From contig VENI01000003.1 of NCBI GenBank assembly GCA_009711615.1, positions 1 through 64,000 on the forward strand: a DNA stretch of 64,000 nt, given 5' to 3'. Both the position numbers and the translations under genes were made by a program. Origin of the DNA: Bacillota bacterium. Its GTDB lineage: Bacteria; Bacillota; Desulfotomaculia; Desulfotomaculales; Desulfohalotomaculaceae. Under the pieces are notes generated by a model. The model searched no databases, was not told the origin of the DNA, and worked only from the letters and a program-made list of their open reading frames with translations. Below are positions 26,004 through 33,734 of this stretch, in pieces; within the stretch, counting starts at the first letter, position 1; each line of letters starts with the position of its first letter.

Positions 26004-26609
26004 ATGACACCAAGAAATAAAGAATTAAACGAAAAGGTTAAGGATGAACGTAGGGAGCAAATATTATCTAACTCATTAAGGTTGTTTGCAAAAAAAGGGC
26101 TTGCCGCAACGAAAATTACAGATATTTCGAAGGCCACTGGTATATCTCAAGGGTTGTTGTATCACTATTACAAATCTAAAGATGAAATTTTTATAGAACT
26201 TCTTAGAGAAGGATATAACAAGATGATTGAAGCAGCACTGGGTTTGGAAAGCCTTCCTTTAACTCCCCTTGAGAAGATAAAGATGGCAATAGAAAAATTA
26301 CTTCAAGGATTTGAGGAGAATAAGGATACGGCATATTATTATTTGCTTATTAATCAGGCATCAATATTTGAGGCCATTCCTGATGAGGCTAAAGAAATTG
26401 TTAAGAGCAGATCTTTGCTGCATGAAGTAATTACACGAATTATAACTGCAGGGCAGAAGGACGGTACATTCAAAAATTACGATCCAAAGGATATGGCGGT
26501 AGTATTTTGGACTTCGCTAAATGGACTTGCAATATATAATGCAATACAAGGTGAGGATTTTAAACCTCCGGATGCTAATATTCTTATTGGCATATTTATA
26601 GAAGATTGA
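26004..26609 (+). CDS. TetR/AcrR-family transcriptional regulator
   Basis: About 201 residues. The N-terminal TetR helix-turn-helix spans roughly residues 15-60 (ILSNSLRLFAKKGLAATKITDI and GISQGLLYHYYKSKDEIF). The C-terminal helical ligand/dimer domain resembles TetR_C families acting on hydrophobic ligands. ATG 26004, behind GGGAG, is preferred to ATG 25989. It stands under a consensus promoter and 131 bases before a hydrolase gene on the same strand, its most likely target besides itself. Confidence 0.9.
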   Translation: MTPRNKELNEKVKDERREQILSNSLRLFAKKGLAATKITDISKATGISQGLLYHYYKSKDEIFIELLREGYNKMIEAALGLESLPLTPLEKIKMAIEKLLQGFEENKDTAYYYLLINQASIFEAIPDEAKEIVKSRSLLHEVITRIITAGQKDGTFKNYDPKDMAVVFWTSLNGLAIYNAIQGEDFKPPDANILIGIFIED

Positions 26610-26740
26610 CTGAAATCAAGAATTAAAAAATACAAACCATTAAAGTTGAAATTATTATATAGTTGATTAATTTAAAAGTGCGGTTAAGAAGAAACTGGAT
26701 TCAGGGTGGTAAAAGAAAAAATAGAAAATGAGGGATAATA

Positions 26741-27664
26741 ATGCCAAGTTTGCAAAGTAATCTTTTTCGTTTATTATTGAAATACGGTCATTTATTAAAA
26801 TTTAAACTAAAAAAAGAAGATTGGGATTTAAACACCTCAATTATTAACTTTAGGCAAGAGTGTGAAAAAGGTGCCGGCAGGTTTGGTAAAATACCAAACG
26901 GAATCGAAATCTCACCAGTCACAATAAATGGTATCTCAGCTGAATGGATTTTACCTCACAAAGGGACGAAAGACAAAGTAATTCTATATACCATTGGTGG
27001 TGGGTATGTCAGTGGTTCATGCAATGATCACCGATCAATAGTCGCAAAAATTGTTGAGGGTAGTGGGGTAAGTATGCTTCTATTTGAACATCGTTTAGCC
27101 CCGGAACATCCTTATCCAGCTGCACTGGAGGATTCAGTTACAGCATATCGCTGGTTGTTGGGCCAAGGTATTTTGCCTTCCGATATTATGATTGTTGGAG
27201 AATCGGCTGGTGGTGGTTTGTGTTTAGCCACTCTACTTGCCCTTCGGGATCAAGGTATACCTCTGCCTGCAGCAGCAGTGGCACTATCACCCTGGACTGA
27301 TCTAAAATTAACTGGAGATTCTCACCGAACGAAAGCTAAGGTATGTTTATCCCCCAAGGGGATGTCGACTGTTTGTAGTAAGTATTACGTTGGAGATAAT
27401 GACCCTTGTTTACCTTGGATATCACCACTTTATGGAGACCTTCACGGACTTCCCCCCATACTTATCTATGTGGGTGAATATGAGACTCTTCTTGATGACT
27501 CGGTACGATTTGCTGAAAAAGCTAAGGCTGCAGGGGTGGATGTAACATTGAATATTGGTGAAGGAATGATTCATTGCTATCCACTTCTTCCTTCTTTTAT
27601 CCCGGAAGCCCGGGAAGCAATGTCTAACATATGTTCTTTTATAAAAACACATATTGGAAAGTAA
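26741..27664 (+). CDS. Alpha/beta hydrolase, HSL-type esterase
   Basis: A 307-residue cytosolic carboxylesterase of the hormone-sensitive lipase family. The nucleophile elbow GESAGG carries the catalytic Ser; the Asp lies near ETLLDDS and the His in GMIHCYPLL. The oxyanion-hole motif normally written HGGG reads TIGGGY here, losing the His but keeping the glycines. The typical HRLAPEHPYPAALED motif is present. No signal peptide. It probably hydrolyses short-chain esters and may be induced through the neighbouring TetR-type regulator. Confidence 0.88.
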   Translation: MPSLQSNLFRLLLKYGHLLKFKLKKEDWDLNTSIINFRQECEKGAGRFGKIPNGIEISPVTINGISAEWILPHKGTKDKVILYTIGGGYVSGSCNDHRSIVAKIVEGSGVSMLLFEHRLAPEHPYPAALEDSVTAYRWLLGQGILPSDIMIVGESAGGGLCLATLLALRDQGIPLPAAAVALSPWTDLKLTGDSHRTKAKVCLSPKGMSTVCSKYYVGDNDPCLPWISPLYGDLHGLPPILIYVGEYETLLDDSVRFAEKAKAAGVDVTLNIGEGMIHCYPLLPSFIPEAREAMSNICSFIKTHIGK

Positions 27665-27809
27665 AATGAGCTATATCTAAACACATTTGAAATATCTAAT
27701 TTTCCTCCTGTTTTTTCTGTAGTAAAAGGTTGTTTTTGTGCAGTTTAATAGAGAATGTGCAATACAGAGTTACTTTTTAGAGCATTTATATTATGCTACG
27801 CTACAATAA

Positions 27810-28268
27810 TTATAACCAAATATAGAACTGGTCCCTATATTCTATCCAATTATCTAATCCGAATTTTTTTATCTTTTTTAAATTGTTTTTAGGCATATTT
27901 CCACACCGAGGTTCTAGAAATTCAAATTTTTCACAGCTATCAATTTGTCTGCATTCCCAACATCCGATAATTTTTTTTGATTGACAACATTTAATTATTT
28001 TACATGTTGTTGATGAACAGCCGTTTCCAGTTCTACAAGGATCATTACAATAATGATTTGCTAGCGAATTTAAAACACTAATAAATTCTTTGTAATACCT
28101 GAGATCTTCACCAAAAGGGCTTTTAATGTCTGCATACTTATCAAATCCTACTCTTTCCAGTTCCCTTTTTAAGTCACTGGCCAGCTTGCTATGTTTGTTC
28201 TTATAATGAATGCAGTCACCACAATAAATTCCACAGTGTGCAGTAAATATAAGGTTTTCTTGATTCAT
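27810..28268 (-). CDS. Cysteine-rich DUF3795 protein
   Basis: A 152-residue protein of the DUF3795 type. It begins with the family hallmark CGIYCGDCIHYK and carries further Cys pairs (CNDPCRTGNGC, CKIIKCC, CWECRQIDSC), about 15 Cys in total, probably binding metal or iron-sulfur. It ends with the family's typical NLKKIKKFGLDNWIEY segment. Function is unknown. A paralogue lies at 30000-30440 on the same strand, 1.7 kb away. Confidence 0.8.
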   Translation of the reverse strand: MNQENLIFTAHCGIYCGDCIHYKNKHSKLASDLKRELERVGFDKYADIKSPFGEDLRYYKEFISVLNSLANHYCNDPCRTGNGCSSTTCKIIKCCQSKKIIGCWECRQIDSCEKFEFLEPRCGNMPKNNLKKIKKFGLDNWIEYRDQFYIWL

Positions 28269-28380
28269 ATTCTTTACCTCCCTTTTTATATTAATTTTAT
28301 ATTATACCTTTACATTAGTCCAATGAATACTTATCATATTATAGATGAGAAAAATATCATGTAGAAATTAGGTGTGGATT

Positions 28381-29259
28381 TTGACTCTTTTACAATTCGA
28401 GGTTTTTAAGACAGTTGTTGAGACTGGTAGTTTTACTAAAGCAGGAGAAATATTAAATTTAACTCAGTCAGCAGTTAGTCATGCTATTTCGGGTCTAGAG
28501 TCACAATTGAAGGTTTCTTTGTTACACAGAAACAGAACTGGGGTTACTCTAACTGATGCTGGCGAACAATTAATTACCCATATTAGGGAAGTTTTAAACC
28601 ATAAGCAACAAATTGAACAGAAAGCTGCCAAAATAAATGGAGTTGAGATTGGGAGAATTAGAATAGGGAGTTTTCTTAGTGCTTCATCAGAATTGCTACC
28701 TGGAATGATATCCGAATTCAAAAAAAGCCATCCTGCAATTGACATTAAAATTCATGAGGGCGGCTATAACGAAATAGAAGGGTGGATTACATCGGGAATT
28801 GTTGACATAGGTTTTGTTATTTTACCTAATAAAGAGTTTGATACAGTACCACTTTTTAAAGATGAATATGTCGGATTATTTACTGAAGGGCACCCACTAA
28901 GGTGTAAACAATGTATTGACATAACAGAAATTGCAGATGAACCATTTATTATGCCTTTAGCTGGATGCGAATCATTAATCAAACCTTTATTTAATGAAAA
29001 AAACATTAAGCCTAAGATTCAATTTGAGGTTGAACATACAACTACTATTATAGCTATGGTAAAAGCTGGGCTTGGTATATCTATCGTACCTAGTTTGGCC
29101 TATAAACCAGCGGGAGTCTTTACTATTGAGTTAAGGCCAAGGATTGAAAGAGAAATTGGACTAGCCGTTCGCTCTCTTTCATCATCTTCGCCAGCAACTA
29201 AAGCATTCATTCAAATGGCACAAACATGGCTACAGTCAAAACAGAGTAATTGTTGTTAA
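28381..29259 (+). CDS. LysR-family transcriptional regulator
   Basis: A 292-residue LysR-type regulator. The N-terminal winged helix-turn-helix reads LLQFEVFKTVVETGSFTKA and LNLTQSAVSHAISGLE; the C-terminal periplasmic-binding-like effector domain follows from about residue 90. TTG 28381 behind AGGTG is preferred to an in-frame GTG at 28372 that overlaps the site. It is divergent from the DUF3795 gene at 27810-28268, 112 bases away, which is the most likely target under the usual LysR arrangement. The effector is unknown. Confidence 0.92.
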   Translation: MTLLQFEVFKTVVETGSFTKAGEILNLTQSAVSHAISGLESQLKVSLLHRNRTGVTLTDAGEQLITHIREVLNHKQQIEQKAAKINGVEIGRIRIGSFLSASSELLPGMISEFKKSHPAIDIKIHEGGYNEIEGWITSGIVDIGFVILPNKEFDTVPLFKDEYVGLFTEGHPLRCKQCIDITEIADEPFIMPLAGCESLIKPLFNEKNIKPKIQFEVEHTTTIIAMVKAGLGISIVPSLAYKPAGVFTIELRPRIEREIGLAVRSLSSSSPATKAFIQMAQTWLQSKQSNCC

Positions 29260-29354
29260 TTACATAACAATTGCAAAGCTTGCTAGCAGCAGAGGTATTG
29301 TTTCTAGTATGAAATGAATTTGGTGAACTGATCCGTTAAATCAATATGGTATAC

Positions 29355-29813
29355 CTAATCCTCCTCTTCTACAGTCCATTCATCCTTCCATCCCATGATC
29401 TTACTAATTTGGCGAGATTTATTATTAATAGTCTTAGTTGCGAATTTATCGGCATCTTTTTCTGATTTAACGTCATCATCAAACATAAAATCATTAACAT
29501 ACTGATATCTATGTCTTAGCTCGTGACATAAAGCATGCAGTGAATATAACTGCTTACTGTGCAAGTCATCTCCGTCATCGGTTTGCGAATATATGCAAAT
29601 ATAAACTACGTCTGAATACTGGTCATAGCTACCTTCCAACTCACCACGAAATTCCTCAAAGGTAAAATTAAAACATAATGGATAATACCTTAACATATCA
29701 AATCGAGTTTCATAAATGACAATTTTAGAAGGTTGATAATCTTTGCCTAAAAGCCGGATAATGTTATCTATTTGTTTGTTAGTGATAATGTTTTGCTTAT
29801 TTATTATTTTCAT
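29355..29813 (-). CDS. Small putative zinc metallopeptidase-like protein
   Basis: A 152-residue soluble protein with a zincin signature: HELRHRYQ near residue 98 (HExxH), preceded by a strand segment (DVVYICIYSQTD) and followed after about 20 residues by EKDADKFATKTI, whose Glu/Asp could be the third metal ligand. The layout resembles minimal gluzincin domains such as ImmA/IrrE- or DUF3920-like proteins. No signal peptide, no membrane segment, no partner regulator beside it. Peptidase activity is inferred from the motif alone. Confidence 0.6.
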   Translation of the reverse strand: MKIINKQNIITNKQIDNIIRLLGKDYQPSKIVIYETRFDMLRYYPLCFNFTFEEFRGELEGSYDQYSDVVYICIYSQTDDGDDLHSKQLYSLHALCHELRHRYQYVNDFMFDDDVKSEKDADKFATKTINNKSRQISKIMGWKDEWTVEEED

Positions 29814-29931
29814 ATGATATAATTATTCCTTAATTGTATTATGATTTTAACATTACAAAAAAACTTGCTTTTTTAGGATTTTTTGTTTTGATGATTGATA
29901 AAATAGTCAGAGTCATTCAAAATTGGATGGT

Positions 29932-29971
29932 AACTGGCTTGCCATGACTTATAATGTTTGGTAAGCCAGTT
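29932..29971. terminator. Stem-loop between two minus-strand genes
   Basis: Twelve paired bases (AACTGGCTTGCC with GGTAAGCCAGTT, one G-U pair) around a 16-base loop. The T-run (TTTTTA) is on the plus strand, yet the nearby gene that ends here is the minus-strand DUF3795 gene, for which there is no T-run. Orientation is therefore unclear. Confidence 0.5.
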
Positions 29972-29999
29972 TTTATATTATGTAATTACTCATGGTAGT

Positions 30000-30440
30000 T
30001 TACTTTTCTATTTGTGGACCTTTTCCGATAGTCATTTTTCCTAGATAGTATTTGTATTGAATTTTAGGGGCTTCTTCTATATATTTCTCTAAACCCTGTT
30101 CTTTAATGTAGCATAGATTAAAAACTTTCAAGTTATGAGGAAGGGTGCTAGCTCTATCAGAAGCGGGGTTTAATCTTTCACATGGGTATTCTGAACAATC
30201 AAAGCAGAATTGGGCATCTTTATTAACTGTACAAATATAAGTTTCACATTGTTGCTGTATTGCAGGGCAATGTCCCTTTACTTCTCTGCAACCCGGACAA
30301 GGAAGCTGCTCCCTTTTTAGCCCCTTTTTAATTAAATCTTCCTTTAAACCTTCATCATCCTTAGCCTTATAGGCAGGGCATAGGCCACAGTATATACCGC
30401 ATGGTGCTGCCAACATAAGATTTTTATTATTATCGCTCAA
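30000..30440 (-). CDS. Cysteine-rich DUF3795 protein (paralogue)
   Basis: A 146-residue DUF3795-type protein starting close to the signature CGIYCGLCPAYKA. Further Cys groups are CPGCREVKGHC, CETYICTV and CFDCSEYPCERL, the last two a pattern common in this family. It ends with LGKMTIGKGPQIEK. Metal or iron-sulfur binding is likely; function is unknown. It shares family and strand with 27810-28268 but is quite different in sequence, so the two are old paralogues rather than a recent copy. Confidence 0.82.
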   Translation of the reverse strand: MSDNNKNLMLAAPCGIYCGLCPAYKAKDDEGLKEDLIKKGLKREQLPCPGCREVKGHCPAIQQQCETYICTVNKDAQFCFDCSEYPCERLNPASDRASTLPHNLKVFNLCYIKEQGLEKYIEEAPKIQYKYYLGKMTIGKGPQIEK

Positions 30441-30564
30441 AATACTTCTACCTCCCTTTAATAAAATTGGTTTGGAGAATTATAGCAAATAATTAATTTG
30501 TTAATATAAAAAATTTGTCGTTTTTATAATAGTTTTTCTATCATATCAATAAATAATTAACTGT

Positions 30565-30593
30565 TACAATTCTATAATTTCCCTCATATAGTA
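30565..30593 (+). promoter_or_regulatory. Sigma-K-like promoter of the LysM gene
   Basis: TACA (30565-30568), 16 bases, CATATAGTA (30585-30593). This matches the late mother-cell pattern MACM-N16-CATANNNTA except for one outer base. It lies 34 bases before the LysM gene and suggests a spore-coat product. Confidence 0.5.
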
Positions 30594-30627
30594 TCAATGT
30601 TAAATAATTTATTATGGAGGTTTTTAA

Positions 30628-31188
30628 ATGTCACATAGAGTTCCTGATTCGTGTCCAGTGGGATTTGAAGGCCGATACACGGTAGTTCCTGGGGATACTA
30701 TGTTTTTGATTGCCCAACGGTTGCGCATTAATCTTAATGCACTTATTTCCGCAAATCCTCATATTACCAACCCGAACCTTATTTTTCCAGGGGATGTGCT
30801 GTGTATTCCGCGCCAACTTGCTTTCCCTTGTTGTGTAGTACTTAGGCCGCGAGACCAGGTTTCTCCTGGTACGGTAGGAGTGGCCTTGCTTTACTTCGAT
30901 TTTAGTGGTGCCGAAGCAGTCAGTGTCTTGGCTAGGTTACCCTCTCCAACGGTTTTTGGCGATTTTGATATTTATACTGCTACAGCACTAATTCCAGGTA
31001 TTAATGGATTTGGAAACGAACTATTCCCTACTCCAGAGGACCCCCCTACCTATTCGACCTCTATAAGTTTACCAGCAGTAGCGTCTCTAACACCTGATAC
31101 ACGAGTGGTCGTTGAACCTTTTAATACAGAGACAGGTATTTCTGGACCTGTTGTTTTAGAAGGGAATTTAATGCAATGTAGACGATAA
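30628..31188 (+). CDS. LysM-domain protein, probable spore-coat protein
   Basis: A 186-residue protein without a signal peptide. Residues about 15-62 form one LysM peptidoglycan-binding domain (YTVVPGDTMFLIAQRLRINL and NPNLIFPGDVLCIP). The remaining 120 residues are a strand-rich domain I do not recognise (VALLYFDFSGAEAVSVLARLP). Absence of an export signal together with a sigma-K-like promoter fits a mother-cell protein assembled onto the developing spore. It converges with the GerP-like genes, separated by a strong hairpin. Confidence 0.8.
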   Translation: MSHRVPDSCPVGFEGRYTVVPGDTMFLIAQRLRINLNALISANPHITNPNLIFPGDVLCIPRQLAFPCCVVLRPRDQVSPGTVGVALLYFDFSGAEAVSVLARLPSPTVFGDFDIYTATALIPGINGFGNELFPTPEDPPTYSTSISLPAVASLTPDTRVVVEPFNTETGISGPVVLEGNLMQCRR

Positions 31189-31189
31189 T

Positions 31190-31220
31190 AATAATCCCCG
31201 GTTTTAAACCGGGGATTATT
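31190..31220. terminator. Hairpin between convergent LysM and GerP-like genes
   Basis: AATAATCCCCGGTTT and AAACCGGGGATTATT form a 15-base stem with almost no loop. There is no long T-run, but the position between converging genes suggests bidirectional termination. Confidence 0.65.
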
Positions 31221-31247
31221 ATGCGAAAATATACCCTTGTAAAAGAA

Positions 31248-31475
31248 CTACCGCCCCAATTTTTTGCTAATGGGCATATCTAAAGTATTAGGATCGTTTA
31301 CTAAAGTTTTGCTATCGTCGAATTTGTTAGACTTTCTTGAAATAACGCCGAGGCCTTGATTTGTCTTACTTGTAGAAGACCATTTAGAATGATTGTTCTC
31401 CCCACTAAATATACCAGAGGATTTATCTACTAACTTAACTTCAACGTTGTCTAGTTTAATATTAATATCACTCAT
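31248..31475 (-). CDS. GerPA/GerPF-like small spore protein
   Basis: A 75-residue protein with the plan shared by six genes of this locus: an N-terminal strand (INIKLDNVEVKLVD), a middle Gly/Ser-rich part, the repeated motif KTNQGLGVIS and a C-terminal DPNTLDMP. The plan resembles GerPA/GerPF proteins, small spore proteins that help germinants pass the coat. Similarity is by pattern, not a search. It is the last of four minus-strand genes and starts 3 bases after its neighbour's stop. Confidence 0.6.
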   Translation of the reverse strand: MSDINIKLDNVEVKLVDKSSGIFSGENNHSKWSSTSKTNQGLGVISRKSNKFDDSKTLVNDPNTLDMPISKKLGR

Positions 31476-31478
31476 TGT

Positions 31479-31733
31479 TTAGACCCCTTTTAACTTTTTA
31501 TCAATTTTATCTTTATCACCGAAAAACATATCTAAATCATCTGGGTCTTCTACATAATTACAGTTTTCAGGGAATTTATTTTCATTACCAGATATTTTCC
31601 CTAAACCTTGATTGGTTTTTACCATACTTTCAAAATCATTTAACGTGTTTCTACCAACATTTAGTGAAGAGGAATTTCCAATGGAATCAATTATTAATTC
31701 ATCTATTTTAAATTCAAAAGTTACTTTTCCCAG
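31479..31733 (-). CDS. GerPA/GerPF-like small spore protein, apparent CTG start
   Basis: About 84 residues: FEFKIDELIIDSIGNSSSLN, then KTNQGLGKISG and EDPDDLDMFF. It is closely related to the product of 33735-33995 across the whole length. The only standard start (GTG 31742) lies within the ribosome site CAGGAGGT (31741-31748). The codon seven bases past that site is CTG (31731-31733), which aligns with the TTG start of the related gene. A CTG start is therefore the best fit. Third gene of the minus-strand GerP-like set, 70 bases after the previous gene. Confidence 0.6.
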   Translation of the reverse strand: MGKVTFEFKIDELIIDSIGNSSSLNVGRNTLNDFESMVKTNQGLGKISGNENKFPENCNYVEDPDDLDMFFGDKDKIDKKLKGV

Positions 31734-31803
31734 AGTTAACACCTCCTGTAAGTTAAATAGAGAAAAACCACCTTAGCAGCAGATAGCCAAGGTGATTTAT
31801 TAT

Positions 31804-32028
31804 TTAAAATTTAGACATAGGGGAATCCATAAAATCAATGTCATTTAATTTAACTTGGTTAGCTATTTTATTACTTCTTACACAATCACCATATGTGCCA
31901 CCTGTTGCATCGTTTGACTTAGTGGAGTTAGAAATATCTTTTGAATGGGCTTTGCCAAAGTTAATGGAGGCAGTACCTATTACACTAATAAATTCGACAT
32001 CTCCTAAAACTACTCTGATATCTTTCAA
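31804..32028 (-). CDS. GerPA/GerPF-like small spore protein
   Basis: A 74-residue protein from TTG. The N-terminal strand (IRVVLGDVEFISVIG) leads to SINFGKAHSKD, which matches the hydrophobic-N-x-G core of GerPA/GerPF, then STKSNDATGGTYGD and a NDIDFMDSPM tail. It is second in the minus-strand set. AGAAGG lies nine bases before the start. Expected to be made in the mother cell late in sporulation; that is inference from the promoter pattern upstream of the set. Confidence 0.62.
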   Translation of the reverse strand: MKDIRVVLGDVEFISVIGTASINFGKAHSKDISNSTKSNDATGGTYGDCVRSNKIANQVKLNDIDFMDSPMSKF

Positions 32029-32067
32029 TTTGCCAAACCTTCTTTCCGGAATTATTGCCGTAAGCCT

Positions 32068-32334
32068 TTAGTCATCTAGGCCAAAGGGAGCCATCGCCAT
32101 TGGCATTGTGGTATCAATTCCATCGGGATCAACTACAGGGGATCCAAAGGCCCCGAAGTTGTTAATATGAAGATCGCCATAAGATTGACCATTAATAAGG
32201 TTGTTTTTTACCTGACTATCAAAAGCTTGTAAAAATATTTCACCCATATTAAATGAAGCAGTATTTTCCATTGCATTTAATTTTATCCCACCAATAATAC
32301 AAACACCAATAGGTTCGCTTTCAGCAATTGCCAT
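32068..32334 (-). CDS. GerPA/GerPF-like small spore protein, first of set
   Basis: An 88-residue protein that looks closest to classical GerPF-type sequences: IGVCIIGGIKLNAMENTASF, NMGE, then KNNLINGQSYGDLHIN and DPDGIDTTMPM. It has AAGGTGG ten bases before the ATG and is the promoter-proximal gene of the four-gene minus-strand set. An Hsp20-type gene diverges from it across a 94-base region that holds two overlapping sigma-K-like promoters. Confidence 0.68.
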   Translation of the reverse strand: MAIAESEPIGVCIIGGIKLNAMENTASFNMGEIFLQAFDSQVKNNLINGQSYGDLHINNFGAFGSPVVDPDGIDTTMPMAMAPFGLDD

Positions 32335-32343
32335 TTATAAGAG

Positions 32344-32372
32344 CACCACCTTATATTTATTTGCATAGTATA
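32344..32372 (+). promoter_or_regulatory. Sigma-K-like promoter of the Hsp20 gene
   Basis: CACC (32344-32347), 16 bases, CATAGTATA (32364-32372): a full match to the mother-cell pattern MACM-N16-CATANNNTA. Drives the Hsp20-type gene and the following GerP-like gene. Confidence 0.6.
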
Positions 32373-32399
32373 ACTTATGAATAGGTTTAAGTATATGTT
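32371..32399 (-). promoter_or_regulatory. Sigma-K-like promoter of the minus-strand GerP-like set
   Basis: On the minus strand AACA (32399-32396), 16 bases, CATAAGTTA (32379-32371): again a full match. Its -10 box overlaps the -10 box of the opposing promoter by two bases, so the two polymerases would compete. Confidence 0.58.
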
Positions 32400-32428
32400 A
32401 CATATATCTTAGATGATGGAGGATAATT

Positions 32429-32821
32429 ATGGAAAAAAAGTTGCAACAAAAACAATTAGAAATGGCTGAGCTTTATCAGAAAAAAGTTAAAAGAAGGAAA
32501 AATGCAGCAAGGGTTCCCAAGATTGATTTTTTTGAGTCTGAGTTGGCCTGCTTTATACGAATAAGCCTTCCAGGGGTTAAGGATGAAGATGTTAGTATAA
32601 GTTTTACAGATAATAATACGTTAGAAATAAAAGGTTGGGTTCGTCCCCCAGAAGTTAAAAGGGGATACAATAAAGTGATAGCCCAGGAGATTTTCCACGG
32701 CCACTTTAAAAGGGTGTTTAAACTGGTTACCGAGGTTGACACTAAAAGTGTAAGGTTTGAAAATGATAATGGAATTTTGGCTGTATATATACAAAAGAAA
32801 TCTATTTCTGCAAAGGGATAG
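32429..32821 (+). CDS. Hsp20/alpha-crystallin-family protein, probable spore protein
   Basis: A 130-residue small heat-shock-type protein. A charged N-terminal helix (residues 1-27) precedes the alpha-crystallin domain: ACFIRISLPGVKDEDVSISF, NTLEIKGWVRPP, FKRVFKLVTEVD and the closing NGILAVYIQKK. GGAGG precedes the ATG. Hsp20 relatives CotM and CotP are spore-coat proteins in Bacillus; the sigma-K-like promoter and GerP-like neighbours point the same way here. The following GerP-like gene starts 11 bases downstream. Confidence 0.85.
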   Translation: MEKKLQQKQLEMAELYQKKVKRRKNAARVPKIDFFESELACFIRISLPGVKDEDVSISFTDNNTLEIKGWVRPPEVKRGYNKVIAQEIFHGHFKRVFKLVTEVDTKSVRFENDNGILAVYIQKKSISAKG

Positions 32822-32832
32822 GAGTGTATGAG

Positions 32833-33105
32833 ATGGCAGAGGTTAATATTATGCTAGGAAATTTTAAAATCTTGCATGTGTCAGGCAGTTCTATAATTGT
32901 AGTTGGTAGGTCCCACTCCGAAAATGTTAGAAGTTATGCAAAGACAAATGAAGGGGTGGGGGTTATATACGGTGATAATGCTGATAATAAAATGGTAGCA
33001 GATAAATCAGTGATTAATGATCCAGATTATATGGATTTACCAATAATGAAAGAAACTATTAAACCACCTAAATATATTAAGCCTTTTAGAAATAAACCTG
33101 AATAA
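32833..33105 (+). CDS. GerPA/GerPF-like small spore protein
   Basis: A 90-residue protein: strand NIMLGNFKILHVSG, then SSIIVVGRSHSENV, KTNEGVGVIYGD and NDPDYMDLPI, the same plan as the minus-strand set, with a Lys/Pro-rich tail (IKPPKYIKPFRNKPE). ATG 32833, behind AGGAG, is preferred to an in-frame GTG at 32824 next to that site. Co-transcribed with the Hsp20 gene before it. Confidence 0.65.
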   Translation: MAEVNIMLGNFKILHVSGSSIIVVGRSHSENVRSYAKTNEGVGVIYGDNADNKMVADKSVINDPDYMDLPIMKETIKPPKYIKPFRNKPE

Positions 33106-33125
33106 ACAGTTAGGGTAAGGAACTA

Positions 33126-33575
33126 CTAATTGTTGTCATATTTAATATTTATTTTTGGTGGATTGTTATTTTGCGAGGGTTCTTTGTGAGATTTTTTTTG
33201 GGTTGACTCCTTACTATTATCTTTAGGGTGCCTTTTTTGATTGTTTTCAGATTTGACGGTGTGTTCTTCTTTTACCAGTTCACAGTCTGAATTTATACCA
33301 ATACTTAGCATGCCACTTAGTTCTTTAACGTCAATGGTATCAAAACTGAATTCTACTTTTTCTGTTTCTAATTTTTCCACTAATACTTTTTCTATATTCC
33401 AGCATTTTTCAATAATAACCTTCTGAATATCATTTTGCCTGCTTTCTATTGTGGATAAACGGGCTTCAATTTCAGCCAAAATCTTTTTTTCTTCAGATGG
33501 AGTGCGTTCATGCTGATATTGTTTATTCGATGTTTTAATTACTGTGCGTAGTATTTGCCTAATAAAATTATTCAT
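33126..33575 (-). CDS. GerPC-like spore germination protein
   Basis: A 149-residue protein. Residues about 25-65 are a coiled-coil-like helix (EKKILAEIEARLSTIESRQ). The next part, VEKLETEKVEFSFDTIDVKE followed by LSGMLSIGIN, matches in pattern the GerPC segment of the form IEYKFDQLKVETLEGTLNIG. The last 50 residues are a low-complexity Lys/Asn/Ser/Pro tail. GerPC belongs with GerPA-F in the Bacillus coat permeability set. It points against the flanking plus-strand GerP-like genes, so it has its own transcript. Confidence 0.6.
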   Translation of the reverse strand: MNNFIRQILRTVIKTSNKQYQHERTPSEEKKILAEIEARLSTIESRQNDIQKVIIEKCWNIEKVLVEKLETEKVEFSFDTIDVKELSGMLSIGINSDCELVKEEHTVKSENNQKRHPKDNSKESTQKKSHKEPSQNNNPPKINIKYDNN

Positions 33576-33670
33576 TTTATGACACCTCTTCTAGGGAGAA
33601 GATAAAAGGTTTTCTTATGATAGATATGTGTTCTAATAATTATTATGATTAGAGAAGCTAACCTTAATGA

Positions 33671-33698
33671 CACATTCACAGTTTTTTATCATAAATTA
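33671..33698 (+). promoter_or_regulatory. Sigma-K-like promoter
   Basis: CACA (33671-33674), a 15-base spacer and CATAAATTA (33690-33698). It matches the sigma-K pattern with a spacer one base short, 36 bases before the next GerP-like gene. Confidence 0.5.
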
Positions 33699-33734
33699 TA
33701 TTATGATGGGTTTTCCTGAAAATGGGGTGAAGGT

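Noticed and set aside
31838-32071. Plus-strand open frame inside the GerP-like set
   Set aside because: No ribosome site, and the minus-strand frame carries the motif shared by six genes.
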